Shown one piece after another: positions 48,201 through 60,400 of a stretch of DNA of 64,000 nt. Each line of letters opens with the position of its first letter. The first letter of the stretch is position 1. The stretch covers positions 10,595,501 to 10,659,500 of the forward strand of contig NC_083382.1 in NCBI RefSeq assembly GCF_031755915.1, in the 5' to 3' direction. The position numbers and the translations under genes are program-made. The DNA is from Ziziphus jujuba. Lineage: Eukaryota; Streptophyta; Magnoliopsida; Rosales; Rhamnaceae. The notes below the pieces were generated by a model. That model had not been told where the DNA came from and made no database searches. It saw only the letters and a list, made by a program, of their open reading frames with translations.

Positions 48201-49560
48201 TATTCTTTTGAAGTGCTGCAAATTTGTGAAATTAAATTGTAGTAAGATAGGATGAATAAGATGGTATATATAGAAGTGTGTTTTCAATGCAGGAAATTTG
48301 TGATAAGTCCAATCTTAAAGGGAGGGTTTGTCAGATTTTCCATTGAAGGATCTCGTAGGGTTTCCCTAGGATCAGGGCTTATCTAGGGTTCTAGTGAGGG
48401 ATCTTGAACCGGTCATGACATTTACATTGTTTGGCACGTGTAAAGCCCAATTTCTTCCCCCTCTTAATGGGCTTAAATATGAGTATGTGTATCGAAAAGA
48501 AGCCTGATATACATTGTTGGGCCAATTTCCTTGTAACTTAAGCTTTTAGGATAGATGGTGTTTTAACAAAATTCAACACCACAAAGATTAGTCAAGCTTT
48601 TACACCTAAATGCTTTATAAAAAACAACACACAACTATTGAATATCGGCTTTGTTTGAGTCTTGATTGTTAAAAATCTAGGGTGTGCAAGAAAGAAAGCA
48701 GTGGTAGGGTTTGGATATCAAAAAAAGTGTACAAATTTTTTTTCATTTAATATGGTGGATCCAAAAAAAAAAAAAAAGCCAAAAATTGAGAAAAGCTTGT
48801 TGAAATTGATGATGTGGACAAGGGTGAAACAAGAATAAAGCGGAGTTATAAAAAAGAGCTAATAGAAAAATGAGTTGGAATTTTAAATTATGTCTCATAT
48901 TTTAAGTGGTGGGACAAGATTGGAGATAGGAAAATGGAGACAGAGAATCCAGGCTCCCTATTTAATAGATATGTGAAATGGTTTGAAGATAGAATTTAAT
49001 TTCTTCTCCCTTCAAATGGGTTTACAAATGAGGATGTGTATTAAAAATAAGTTTGATATATATTATCATGCTCATTTCCTGTTAGTATAAGTTTTTAGGA
49101 TAAACAGTATTTTAAAAACAAACCTCAATATCACAAAAATTAGTCAAGCTTTTATACCTAAATGCTTTAGAAAAAGCAATATGCAATTATTGAATATTGG
49201 CTCTATTTGAGTCTTGATTGTTAAAATCTGGGTGTGCAAGAAAGATGGCGGATGGAGGACTTGGATATTAAAAAAAAAAAAAATGTGTAAAATTTCTTTC
49301 ATTTAATATGGTGGATCCAAAAAAAATAAAAAAAGTCAAAAATTGAAAAAAGCTTGTTGAAATTGATGATGTAGACAAGGTTGAAATAGAAATGAAGCAG
49401 AGTTAGAAAAAAGAGCTAACAGGAAAATGAGTTGGGATTTTAAATAATATGTCATATTTTAAGTGGTGGGATGGGATTGGAGATAGAAAAATAAAGAGAA
49501 AGGATTGATGCCCCCCTGTTTAATAGATAGGTGAGAAAAATAGTTTGAAATTGGTTTTAA
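44121..49560 (+). repeat. Composite ~400-bp tandem units, interrupted by solo LTR E
   Basis: At least five units combine the shorter unit of the preceding array with an extra block (gttttaacaaacttcaacac, cacaaagattagtcaagctt, tgaatatcggctttgtttga, gtgtgcaagaaagaaggcag, ttcatttaatatggtggatc and a poly-A stretch). The word atatggtggat marks units at about 44,410, 44,811, 45,256, 48,751 and 49,309. Discounting LTR E the spacing is about 390-560 bp. The last two units add a ~190-bp segment (gatgtggacaagggtgaaac...tttaagtggtgggac). There is no coding capacity. Confidence 0.65.
45318..48420 (+). mobile_element. Solo LTR E within the tandem array
   Basis: A 3,103-bp LTR of the same family, from TGTAACACCCCATCC to CGGTCATGACA. 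The flanks share TTTA (45,314-45,317 and 48,421-48,424), so the target duplication is imperfect or 4 bp. Other units of the array show the empty site (gatgatgtttgcattg near 44,897). It retains CACGTG at 45,763, the TTTC/TTC-rich tract (45,897-45,985), the gggatgacggttt block near 46,780 and gggtcactcact near 47,937. It lacks the block that carries the donor-like CAG/GTGAGT in LTRs A-D. It is more diverged from the others and richer in A+T. Confidence 0.87.
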
Positions 49561-49979
49561 GCAAGCATTTTGTGGTGTTGAGACTTAGGCATGGTTAAAT
49601 TTAGAGTAAGAACCAATTAATGATTTGAACCAAAGGGTGCATATTTATTGTCTTAGATATATGGGTCGATGTTATGAAAATATGACAAAAACAATAGTAA
49701 TAGAAGAACGAGAGTAGAAACAAAACACATAGAGATTTATGTGGAAAATCATTGACCGAAAAAAACCATGTGCAGCGAGAAGCAAAACCTTTTTCGAAAA
49801 ATTGGTACAAAAGTTGAGCAAATAAAGTGACCACTAAACTCCATACAACCAACAAAACCCCAAAAGCATAAACATACAGTACGAAATAAACCTAAAACCG
49901 AACCGGGTCAAAAACAGATCAGATCGGTTTGTCACCCCCCAAAAATTCCACAAAATAAATTTCATCAACTGGTTTATTG
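49561..49979. other. Intergenic DNA with a possible retroelement remnant
   Basis: No gene is supported. The stretch agatttatgtggaaaatcat then tgaccgaaaaaaaccatg (about 49,733-49,770) resembles wording common in plant copia-type LTRs, but the match is too short to classify. Confidence 0.3.
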
Positions 49980-50505
49980 GTTTCTGAACCCATATCCAAT
50001 CGGCGGTAGAGTACTAATGATTTAGAGGATGTAGAATTTCTCAAGAGTCTAAGCTTTAATGCTTATATGAAAGGTGTTCCGTAGTATGAGACATACAAAT
50101 ACATATTCTGAGATGGGGATATGCATGATCTCCATGACTGTGATGCTAGATATATTTTCCAATTTCACTGAATCCCATTTACTAGCTCCAAGATACAGAT
50201 CAAATACCAGTAAAGTCTTCTTTGGAATCGTTTAATTTCCATACATGAAACTTGCTCTGATAAGATATCTGTTACCTAATTTGCCTTGTGCAGGCTTAAG
50301 CGTGTAGCAGTTTTGGGTTCCATCAGGGAAACTTCTAGCATTCCCAAGCTACTGTTCAAGGTGTTATCAGTATTGTACTGCAATGATATACTTTTGCTGA
50401 CACAAGTTGGATGAAGATTGAATCTGAAATGTAGTTTAAAACTATTGTGTTGTCAGTGTAGCTAGCTTTCTCTGCTTTCCCACAATCAACTTTGATGAAA
50501 CCTGA
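49980..50505 (-). pseudogene. Malectin-like LRR receptor kinase gene fragment
   Basis: Reading the minus strand from 50,505 gives SGFIKVDCGKAEKASYTDNT, then after frameshifts VSKSISLQYNTDNTL, a [13 protein letters not shown] stretch, [61 protein letters not shown] and LDMGSETN. This is the order of motifs in the extracellular malectin-like domain of plant LRR receptor kinases (SIDCG...YTD, RSFPxGxRNCYTL, YLIRASFxYGNYD, FDLYLG, SALELRPLRNSTY, LDxGSETN). Several frameshifts and stops interrupt it, and no LRR, transmembrane or kinase part is visible nearby. It is a dead fragment of an outer-membrane receptor gene. The lost residues in FMYGNYD, where a stop follows, also argue against function. 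Confidence 0.75.
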
Positions 50506-52731
50506 CAAAAGAAAAAGACATTGAAGTAAATTCTATACAATTTCATGCAAATCAATATTGATATTAATCAATGAAATTCTCTATATATTAGTCTCAAACC
50601 AGATTAAGCTTGGGCATGAACTAGAGCTTTGAAGGCTATATCATCAAAATATGCAAAGAGGATGTACTTTAACATCTCCATCATCCTTTTCAGTCTATTT
50701 CACTTTTCGATTCAAGATAAGCAAGGAAGAATACCGTCATCTTATAAATCATATCTTTTTCTGAACTACTACAACAGAAAGCATTGTATAATGATTTTAA
50801 AATATTTCAGCATTATAGTCGATTGCTTTGAAATCTATGAAGATGAAGAAAACAATATTAATTATTAAAAAAAATAAAAATAAATAAAAATAAAAATAAA
50901 AAAATAAAAAAATAAAAAAAACATTTGCTGAGGTGTTTTCATCCTTTCAAGGATATCATCAACTTGGTTTTTGTTAAGTTGCTAAAATATTTCAACTCCA
51001 AATGCTTCCACAAGTAAGCGTGAGAATGTGACTTGTAGTGCTTTTCAGAACATCTTGACTTAGCTCAACTTGCAATGAAGTCGTCCCTGTTCTTTTACTT
51101 TCTGCATGCCGTAATTTTCGTATTTACAATGGAAAGTTAACTGCAAATTTCCTCAAGTACAGCTGATCAAGAAATACAAAATTTTATATGGCACTAACCA
51201 TTTATAGAGACGATGGAACACATTTTTTTAGTCATGGTGGCAAAGTTGACAAAGGGCTATACCCTACTTGGGAATGGAACTGAAAACAAATTGATTATTA
51301 AGCTTCTGAGATCGGTGATAAGCTTTTGATATTAGTGGTAACTTAACACCTTTTTAATGTAATAATTCGTGTGCTTTTGCAATTAGAGTTATTCAAAATT
51401 GCTAAGCATTAGCTATACTTCTCATCCTCCGTCAATCACTGGTTTAAGTAAAGCCGTTTGATGTCAATAGAGCTGGAAGCTCACTTCCATATATCAACCC
51501 CTTTTATCATTGACCAGAACTTGTCTGTTCTATAATACAATAACAATAATAATAATAGTAATAATTAAGGAAACAACAAAAAGCATAAAAGAGAGCAATA
51601 ATTGTTTAGTTAGGAGAACATGATACTAGAAGATGCTTTTTACATAATTAGAGAGGAGAATTCAAGTATGAATTAATCATAGTTTCAAGAGATCTCCATC
51701 CACTTCCTGGAACTAGCTAGTATTCATTTCTTCACTCTATGGTTGTGCTCATTGAAACTTAAAATTGGCATAGAAGCCTTTGTATTTAATTATATGCATG
51801 ATCTTTCCTAGAAAATATAATAAGGGTCAAGATCCTTCATTTCTCCAAGAGCCGGTGATGCTGACTTTTTAAGGGCTTGCAGCTGCTGCAGATGGTCTGA
51901 CTAGGTCTTTTGTATGAAAACCACGTCTAATTATATCTAATCCAATGCAAAAGAATCATTTCCATAACTGTAACTTTAAACGGGGTTTTTTTATTATTAT
52001 TATTATTTTTTTCTAATTATCCAATTTCTTGACTTGTAGTTGAACCCCTTTTTGCGCCCCCCCCCCCCCCCCCCCCGGTAAACACAAGTCATTGACTGAT
52101 TTTACGGGTCAGCAACACAATATAATAAAACCAATTTACCAGATTTGGTTGAATATTTAAAAAAAAAAAATTCTTAAAATACTATTTAAATTTGTAAGCA
52201 AATAAATCTTTATTAGTATGGAAAAGATTCCAAATGCTGCTAAGCATGGAGCACTTTTATATAGGATTGGAAATGGTTCTTACTACTACTATTATACCAA
52301 CTCTTTTACCTAACACTTTATATACCAACTGATATAGAACTAAGTAAACGATTGAAAAATTAACATAAACTAAATACATTAATTAAATACATTAATTGAT
52401 AAATAAACCCAAGCAAGCCAGTAAAACAACATCAAATCGGTTGGTATCCTAAAACTTGGTAAACGAATTGGCGCCCTAAATAATTGTAACCAATCATATT
52501 GCCATAAACCAAGGTTAAACAAATTATCCCGCTAAAATATCATATATGTTAAAATTATAGAAGATAAATACAAATGGGTAATTACAAAAATCATCCAATG
52601 CAGAATAGAGGGCAGTTTTTAAACTAGACATATTGCATCATGTTTCTATCTTCATCTTCATCCGAAATCTTTTTTCTTTATTTTTTTCCCCCAATGTGAA
52701 TGAATGTGTCGAGAATTTAACAAGATCTTTT
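50506..52731. other. Intergenic DNA 3' of the MAPR4-like gene
   Basis: I see no supported gene. There is an AAATA/poly-A-rich stretch at 50,866-50,920, an AAT repeat near 51,541-51,566, and a poly-C tract of about 20 at 52,058-52,077 that may be an assembly weak point. The last part (about 52,600-52,731) is the likely 3' UTR of the minus-strand gene. Confidence 0.5.
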
Positions 52732-55189
52732 CTATACTCGGCAAGTCTTGGCAAGGTAATCACATCCTTCGTAGACTTCCAACCCTGGCTGGTCAAGTTG
52801 ATCTTGTCTAAAACAGGCACATCTCTTGCTCATCTTTCCAGTCAATGCAATTTCTAGAGGCCTCTGAACTAACCTCGGGAAGCCATCATCACACCAGACC
52901 TAACCAAAACAATCCAAATCTGAGAAGCTGGCCACGTTAAAGTGTGCAGATAGCCATTATCATCCTACGCTATGTGGAAAATTTTCAAATCTTGTCTCCA
53001 TTTCATGTGACAAGATGGATACAAATCCATTACTAACCAAACATTGCGAACAGGTGGAAATTGAACATATGATATAACAGCACAAAATTTACATATAGAA
53101 ATACCTCTCCACCATCATCCTGGCTCCATCTTGAATTGCAACTAGGTTGCTTAGCTTCTTCACTCTTCTGTTTCTCCAAAAGCTGTGAACCTCTTCTTGC
53201 CTTTGCTTCAGCTCCTTTCAAGTATTTTGTGGGATTTCCATCGCTATCATAGTAGCGACCCAAAAGTTTACCAACAAATCTGACAATTAGGAGACGAGAC
53301 AGTAGTTACTAAGGATTGTAAACATTCAACAAAAGTAATAACTGCATGGTAAACTTAACTCTACGAGTGTAAAAATATCATATAAAAGAGGATTAAAAAT
53401 GCTCTTATACGATTGAAAAAAATTAAAGAACACCACTGGCTACATCCTTCCAGACAAAAGTGCAGTTGGCTATCAGCAGGAGCTTCTTGTAAATACAATC
53501 ACAGAATTCCAAACTGATTAAAGCTTTCAAAATTCCACTAATTATGCATCCAACAGAAGGAGGGAAAACAAAAGGATAGCTCAGTGAAGCTCACGTGTAG
53601 GTCCGAAAGTAGAAATCTCTCCATTCAACAACACTCTTAACCTGAAAGCAGACAGCAAGTACAGTTCAGCACCATTGCCCATCAATTATTGCAAATGAAC
53701 ACAAAAAGTAAAACTGTTTTCCATTTCACCATTGTCAACAAGTTAATGAATGAAAAAGATATTTTATTAGAGCTTGTGACAAAAAGCCAAAAATCATTAC
53801 CTCGGTGCTGGATAATCCCTGCAATGAGTCAGTGAGGCCATCTCCTGTGTTAAGAGTGAACCAAACAATCACGACAGATGTAAAAGTTTGAAGATGAAAA
53901 TCTTTTTTGGGCTGCAAGAATTTTTCTCAGATTAATCACTAATATAGTGTCCTCATTCTAAATTCTAATTGCAAAGAGAGGCACAAGTAAAGCAGTGGAT
54001 TGTGGTTATAAAGTAAGACAAGCAAATTAATTGACAGGTAAGTTGAAAGAAATTTATTCACCTTTCCCTTGGGCATAAATGACACTTGTTAAGTTAGCAT
54101 CTAAGAAGTTGCCAACATCCTAACCAACAAAGTCTCTTAGCATTGTACCTAAAGGTCAAAATTCTGTAAATGAAATTCCCCCTTCACCATGGACAGTAGA
54201 TTAGACCATCGAAGAGACTTCTCACCATGTTTCCTACACAACTTCAATTGATAGATTTATCCTATTTGTAAGCCTAAAATTTAAAAAAGCAAAGAAAATG
54301 CATAGACCAAGAAAACTCAAGGCCATGTTTTATTGGACATATCATCCTACAAATGCTTCCAGACAACAAAAATTATTGCATGGCTTTAACGATCTCAAGT
54401 ATATTTTACCAAGAAGCTTGAGGCAGCTCCAGCTTTGCAATTTCGGTAAAATTATTATCTGGTAACTTTAGACAAATTACATCTACAGAAAATAAGAAAA
54501 GTGGAAACTAAGACTTAGAAATTTCAATGCAAAGATTACTCAGTAAATTTTAAACTTTAAGCCTAGTGTCAATATGGTTTAACAAGAAAGAAATAACAAT
54601 GGACCACTTTTACCTGTAAAGTTTCCTGAAACAAACGCACGGGAAGCATCTCTGAATTACATTGGCATAAGAAGGCAAAACAGCAGTTAGTATAGGAAAG
54701 GAAACTAAACCAACAATGAAGTAAAACAAGGAAGCACACAATGGTAAAATGTGAAATCGTACATAACGTAAAAGATAATACTATGTTATTTAAGAAATTA
54801 TTTTCATTTTTTTCACAAAAGCCATAGTGACCAATATATGAATAAATGTTTCAAAAAGAGAATTAGTCATAAAGTTCATAATTAAACTTTTCGTAGATAA
54901 AAGGAGTAAGGTTCAAGTGTCGGCTAAACATATTGTTTATAGAAAATCTGGGAATCATTAATTATACTGTAGTAACAAATATAACTAGGGAATCAAAAAG
55001 AGCAAACCTTCCAGAAAAATGGTTGTAACCCCCTCCCATGCCATAATGAGATTTTCCTTTTGTTACATCAAAGACAGATCTGTTTCAGAAATACAGAGTA
55101 TTTGTACTTTAGATTCAGTGATATACACCTATTAAGGCAGTGGGAAAGAGGAATAAATCAATTAGAGCATGTATATCTACATAGCAATT

Positions 55190-55221
<32 letters not shown>

Positions 55222-55940
55222 CCACGAACATAGACAAAGGGATAAAAAAAAAAAAAAACAGAATACCCAAGAATTCCTAAGAGGATTGGTAGGCCTTCAT
55301 CAGTTCCATTGTACAAAGCCAGTTCTTCAGCACTGAACAATCTCTATGAAATGCAAGCAATTGCAATTTTAAATTATAATTCTATAATAGTCATAACACA
55401 GCCAAGACATATTCAATATTTGATTGCTATTTTCATTTTGATTTAAATTAATTTCCATAAAATAATTTCTCCAGAGAGTCAATTCAGCTTATGAATCACC
55501 ATTGACTGTTCACAAAAACAACATTCTTTTCTTGTACCAAAAATTTCTTTCAAAGTTGAAATAGCAAATTCTGTTTTAGTTCCCAATATCACCAAATTCA
55601 AGATCAAAATCATTATTTAAAAATAAATAAATAAATGAAAAAAGAAAACCTAGCCCCACTCTCAGAGAGAGAGAGAGAGAGAGAAGAAAAAAAAAAAGAA
55701 AAAGAGTTAGACATTTCCCATTTGCTTGGGATCCCAGAAAACTAAAACCCACATCAAGCCAAGCTTACTACAATATTGCACATAGATATTAATAATGATT
55801 TAAAAATAAAAATAAAAATACAGTGAGTCTCTAACCTGTTGAGGTTGGGGTTTAATATAAAAGGTGAAGAGGAAGGCGATGAGAGTAACAAAAACAGCAA
55901 TTCCTACAAACGACGACGTTGCGAAGAGCTTCAACGCCAT
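52732..55940 (-). CDS. MAPR4: Membrane-associated progesterone-binding protein 4-like (MAPR4), 8 exons
   Basis: The minus-strand exons are 55,836-55,940; 55,267-55,343; 55,008-55,079; 54,614-54,651; 53,801-53,844; 53,595-53,641; 53,105-53,279; 52,732-52,899. All junctions are GT-AG and in phase, and give 241 residues. Residues about 7-31 (SFVGIAVFVTLIAFLFTFYI) form an N-terminal membrane anchor. Residues about 37-130 are a cytochrome-b5-like heme/steroid-binding domain of the MAPR class (LFSAEELALYNGTDEGLPI, GSVFDVTKGKSHYG, GYNHFSGRDASRAF, TGDGLTDSL). The C-terminal part is rich in conserved Cys/Trp (CNSRWSQ, VWCDDGFPRLV, CACF, CDYLAKTC). It matches the neuferricin/MAPR4 type in length and order. 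The ATG at 55,940 puts the anchor at the N terminus; an upstream in-frame ATG at 56,030 would add a basic stretch and is less likely. The exact ligand is unknown. Confidence 0.92.
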
Positions 55941-57454
55941 TTTCAGTCTTTTCCTTTTTGTGTTGAGCTTCGAAGCGCGCTGTAAAACAGTCAACGCGCA
56001 CACGAGTACGGTAAAGGCTTTCCCATCCAAATTGTGAGAAAGTGAGAGAGAGCACAGAGACAGACTTCAACACCTACTTTCGTTGTATAGTAATTATTGA
56101 TAGCGTTACAGATTTCCTCGTATTGTATTACTCGTAGCGGTATAGATTTCCTCTATGTCCAAAACAGAAAAATAAAACAAATACATTTCCTTAAAAATCT
56201 AATTATAAACTTTATAAAATGTTCTTTGTTTTTAGAAAAACAAATGCATAATATTCGAGAGTTTTTAGTAGCATCTATGCTCCTTAATTATTAAATTTTT
56301 GTATTTTGTTCCTTTTTTTTTATACACTTTGATCTTCAAATTTGAAAAGAAAAAAAAATTAAAGTTTTAAGATCAAAATGTTAAAAATATAATAATTGAG
56401 AGTATTAATGTTAAATACCTAAAAAAAAAAAGGTAAAATATTTTATTTTTGCAGATAATATTTAGTGCCTAAAAATAATATTACTAAAATGTATCATATA
56501 TTTCCTTTTGGAAATTTTAACGAGATAATTACGATAGACAATAAATTTAAGATAGAACTTTAATTCATTATGGAAAATGCAGGATAATCATTTAAAAGTA
56601 AAAGTAATATTAAAAAAAAAGTATTTTTTTGTTTTATTTAAAAAAAATTAGTAGTTAGACAAATAATATTTTAAACTGTTATCCCCTTTTTTTTTTTTTT
56701 TTTTGGGGGGGGGGGGGGGAAGGGATTAAATTAATATAAAATTTTTAACAATTTTTATTTTGTATTTGCTCTTTTTATTTCATAAAAAAAAAAAATTTGT
56801 ATTTGTTATATTTTGGGAAATGAAACTTGATTACTTCCGTTAAAATGTTATTTATCAGATTTTTTTTTTTTTTCTTTGTTAGTTTCCTGATTAAGTCGTC
56901 CACGTGGAAACGAAGAAACGGAGTCCAATATATATATATATATATTTAAAAAGGCAAAAAAGGAGCCTGCAATTTCGACTTTGGAGGGGGTTCGAAACAC
57001 GGAATTTGTCGGAGGGCGATTCATTCAGATTCTCCTTCTTCCTTCTCTCCCTTTTTCGGTACTCTCTTTTTTTTTTTTTTTTTTTGGGGTCTCTGTTCCT
57101 CTTCATCATTTTTCTCTCATTTTGTTTGCCATTTTCTTGCTAATTTTTCCTTCGCTGATTGTTTCAATTTTCAATTTCGTTCTATCTCCGCGAATTTTTT
57201 TCCAATCTTCGACCGCGGCTTAACCTTTTGAAAATCTTCCATTCAAATATGTTCTACTTTTCTCCATCTGATTTCGATCGGAATTCATAGAAACTTGTTA
57301 AAATATTATAGAATTTGTTTTAAATCCTTATCATTCTTCGTGATTGTTTTATTTTTTGTTTTTGGAAAAATTTAAGGAAAAAAAAAAAAAAAGAAGCCTG
57401 ATTTATCGTTTTTGTTCCGTGATTATGTGAAAGTGACAGGTTATTTGGGTAGAG
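55941..57454. promoter_or_regulatory. Divergent intergenic region between MAPR4-like and Erv41-like genes
   Basis: About 1.5 kb separates the two start codons. Near the plus-strand gene there is a G-box CACGTG at 56,901-56,906, a (TA)n tract at 56,932-56,946, and a pyrimidine-rich leader (about 57,025-57,240). The sequence aagtgacag just before the ATG (57,431-57,439) looks like an acceptor, so a 5' UTR intron is possible. Near the minus-strand gene a GAGA tract lies within the first intron at 55,665-55,682. The middle (56,100-56,880) is AT-rich with poly-T and poly-G runs (56,690-56,719) and has no gene. Confidence 0.5.
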
Positions 57455-60400
57455 ATGGGTGTGAAACAGGCTTTAAAGAAATTTGATGCGTTTCCTCGTG
57501 CCGAAGAGCACTTGCTGCAGAAAACACAATCTGGAGCATTCGGTAATTGTGCTCTTTGTTTTTTTTTTTTTTTTTTTTTTTGACATATCACAATTTTATT
57601 TATTATTATTATTATTTTTTTGGTAAATTCAATTCTTTGCGTAATATATGGACTTTGTGTATATGTGTGCAATTTTACGTTTTTGTGCCTTTATGTGAAC
57701 TGTGTAAATACTTTGTGTAAGAGGAAACTTCTTTGAATAATATAAAAAGATGAGACATTTAATTGTGCAATTAATCAGGAAATTCTATAAGGAGAGATAC
57801 CATTGGTGGGAATTAAGAATAGGGAAAAGTGAAAATAACGAATTAGGGGGAAAATGAGTGAATAGCAATAATAAAGTTCATTGTGCAACATTATTGCCTT
57901 CAATTAAAAGCAAATTGACTTTCTTTATTATTTATGTTCTTGAAAAACCTCGCTTTCACTGCCATATCACGTGCATGTCTCTTGGCTGTCCATTTATCTT
58001 GTATTTGTAATTGGAGTATAGTATATTCCTGAATCCTGATTGTGTTTGATGGTGATGGACAAACAAAAAAAGTTATAGAAAAATTAAGTGAGCAAATAGA
58101 ACTTCTTCAATGAGCTTACAGAAAAAGAAAAAGAAAATGATATTATTTTTATTATATATGAGGAAATATATATAATGTATATCAAATAATTATAATTAAA
58201 ATTACAAAAAAAAAAAAAAAAAAAAAAGGGAAAAGAGAAGAAGAAATAAATTTGGTTGTGTTGTCAAAAAGAGGAAATAGAGTGATTCCTTTGTAAATTT
58301 TGAAAGTACTGCCAGGTACGATCAATTTTAATCTTCATTCTCTTGTGTATTAAGTTGTCGATATAGTTGACATGAGCTTCTTCCTTTTTCTTTTTTTACT
58401 TTTAATAAAATATCTTGTTCTTTTCAATTTTGCAGTGTCTGTTATTGGTCTGGTCATAATGGCCACATTGTTCCTGCATGAGCTGGGATACTATCTTACC
58501 ACATACACCGTCCATCAGGTTAGCTTTACATGTAGATCTACTGCATATCTCCCTTTTCTCTTTTTCAGTCGATAAACAAAGTCAGAGTTGTGAATTGTAA
58601 AGATTATTTGACCTTCTGAAAAATGTCCACAATTGTAGTCCCCCTATTATTTAATCTTTTTCACCTATGATGCCCCAGAGTCATAGTTGTAAATTGTTAA
58701 GGTTTTACGAGAATATGAGTTATATGATGCTGAGCAATGTATAGCAGATGTCTGTAGACTTGAAACGTGGAGAGACTCTTCCAATTCACATAAATATGAC
58801 ATTTCCTTCGTTACCATGTGATGGTTAGCATATTTCTTCCTCTTTTCTGTAGCAACACCACATTCTAAATCTTACTATGATAACGTAGATCCTGAATGCT
58901 TGTTTCTCTATTTATGTTGCAGTCTTAAGTGTAGATGCAATTGATATGTCAGGCAAGCATGAAGTAGATCTTGATACCAATATATGGAAGGTAAAATAGT
59001 TTTTAATTCTCATTTTTTATTTTTTCCTTCTTTCTAGTTAGCATATAAATAGAAGATCAACTTGTTGTGTACACTTGGTAAGCTGTCTTTTGCAGATTGA
59101 AAGGGAGAGATGGATTTTTTTTGTTTAATTAAAGATATTTTATGGTGGCATTTTTCACTTTATCTTCCCCAAGTTTCTTAGATAATGTAAAAGTTATCAA
59201 TAATTAAATGTCTTCTATTTGTTTGCTGATTTCTTTCTCAATGTTTTCCAAAAAATCATGAAAGAGTTAGCTTTCTTTATAATTTTACCCTTGTTAATAA
59301 TGCATGTTAACTTGCATCATATCTTGATGGAGTAAAGTATTTTCTTATGAGCAAGAGTATATATGTTTAGCAATGTATTGAAGGTCAAGAAGAATGTCAT
59401 TTATGGATTTCTTCGTAAAAACCCTATAAATGATTCAGCAATCCCTGCTAAAATCAAGTTATTGACCCCTAACATATACAACTATCTGTCAGTATATTGT
59501 ATATTGTATCAAGTATGACTGTTCCATCTTTTGCTAAAGTACTTCACAAAGTCTTGTGAATACTACTGAGTGATTTTATATTTCGTGCCTCTCTTCCTCG
59601 GTTTCCCATCCTGCTTTTATCATGTTAACAATTTATGGTTTTTGCAGCTTCGCCTGAACAGTTATGGTCATATAATTGGCACTGAATATTTATCTGATCT
59701 TGTGGAAAAAGAACATGCAACTCACGATCATGGTAACATTCAAGTTGATCTTTTTGTTTTGTTTCAAGAGAAGCTTATCAGGCCTTTTAAATATATTTTA
59801 TGTGTGTATAGATATATATATTTATATATATATATATATATTTTCTTATAATTGTAATTTAGTAATGTTATTCATTTTAATTTTTGCTCTTGATCAATGG
59901 TGTCCTTGTTGCTTGAATTTTACTTGGGTTGTCCCATTTAGCCGAAATAAATCTTGTTTCTTTATATATAATGTGTAAATATATATATATATGGTGTAAA
60001 TGTAGTTATAGTTTATTTATGCCTTTTTTGTCCCCCTCTCTCTTTATACTCAATCAGAGATACGCCTTTTTGCTCATTCTGTGAAAGATTGTTGCGTCAT
60101 AGACTAGTGCTATGTTTCTTGAATATGAATTTCATGCAATTATCAATTTTGCCTGGGAGGCAGGACAATCTGAACAATTTTTTGCAATATACAAATACAG
60201 GATAGAGAAGCCCATGAAAGAAAATATGCAGGGAGTAGGTTATGATAATACATATTTGACTGAACCAAATTTTGGTTGGCTAATTTCAAGCATTAAACCT
60301 GATAAAAGCCATTTTAGCACTCAAGTGGGTTACACTTTGGGGTTTCTATCTCTCTCTCTTGGTCGCCAGGATTACACATTGGTTGTCTAGTCATTTTCAT

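Noticed and set aside
50932..51200. Possible further exon of the receptor-kinase fragment
   Set aside because: No motif of LRR, malectin or kinase domains could be read in any frame.
56690..56719. Poly-T/poly-G tract as a functional site
   Set aside because: Like the poly-C tract at 52,058-52,077 and poly-G at 3,197-3,221, this is a simple-sequence tract and a possible sequencing weak point.
59570..60390. Open frames of 92-100 codons between 59,570 and 60,390
   Set aside because: They lie mainly in intron 5 of the Erv41-like gene; the first overlaps exon 5 but reads through its splice donor. No homology is recognizable in the intronic parts.
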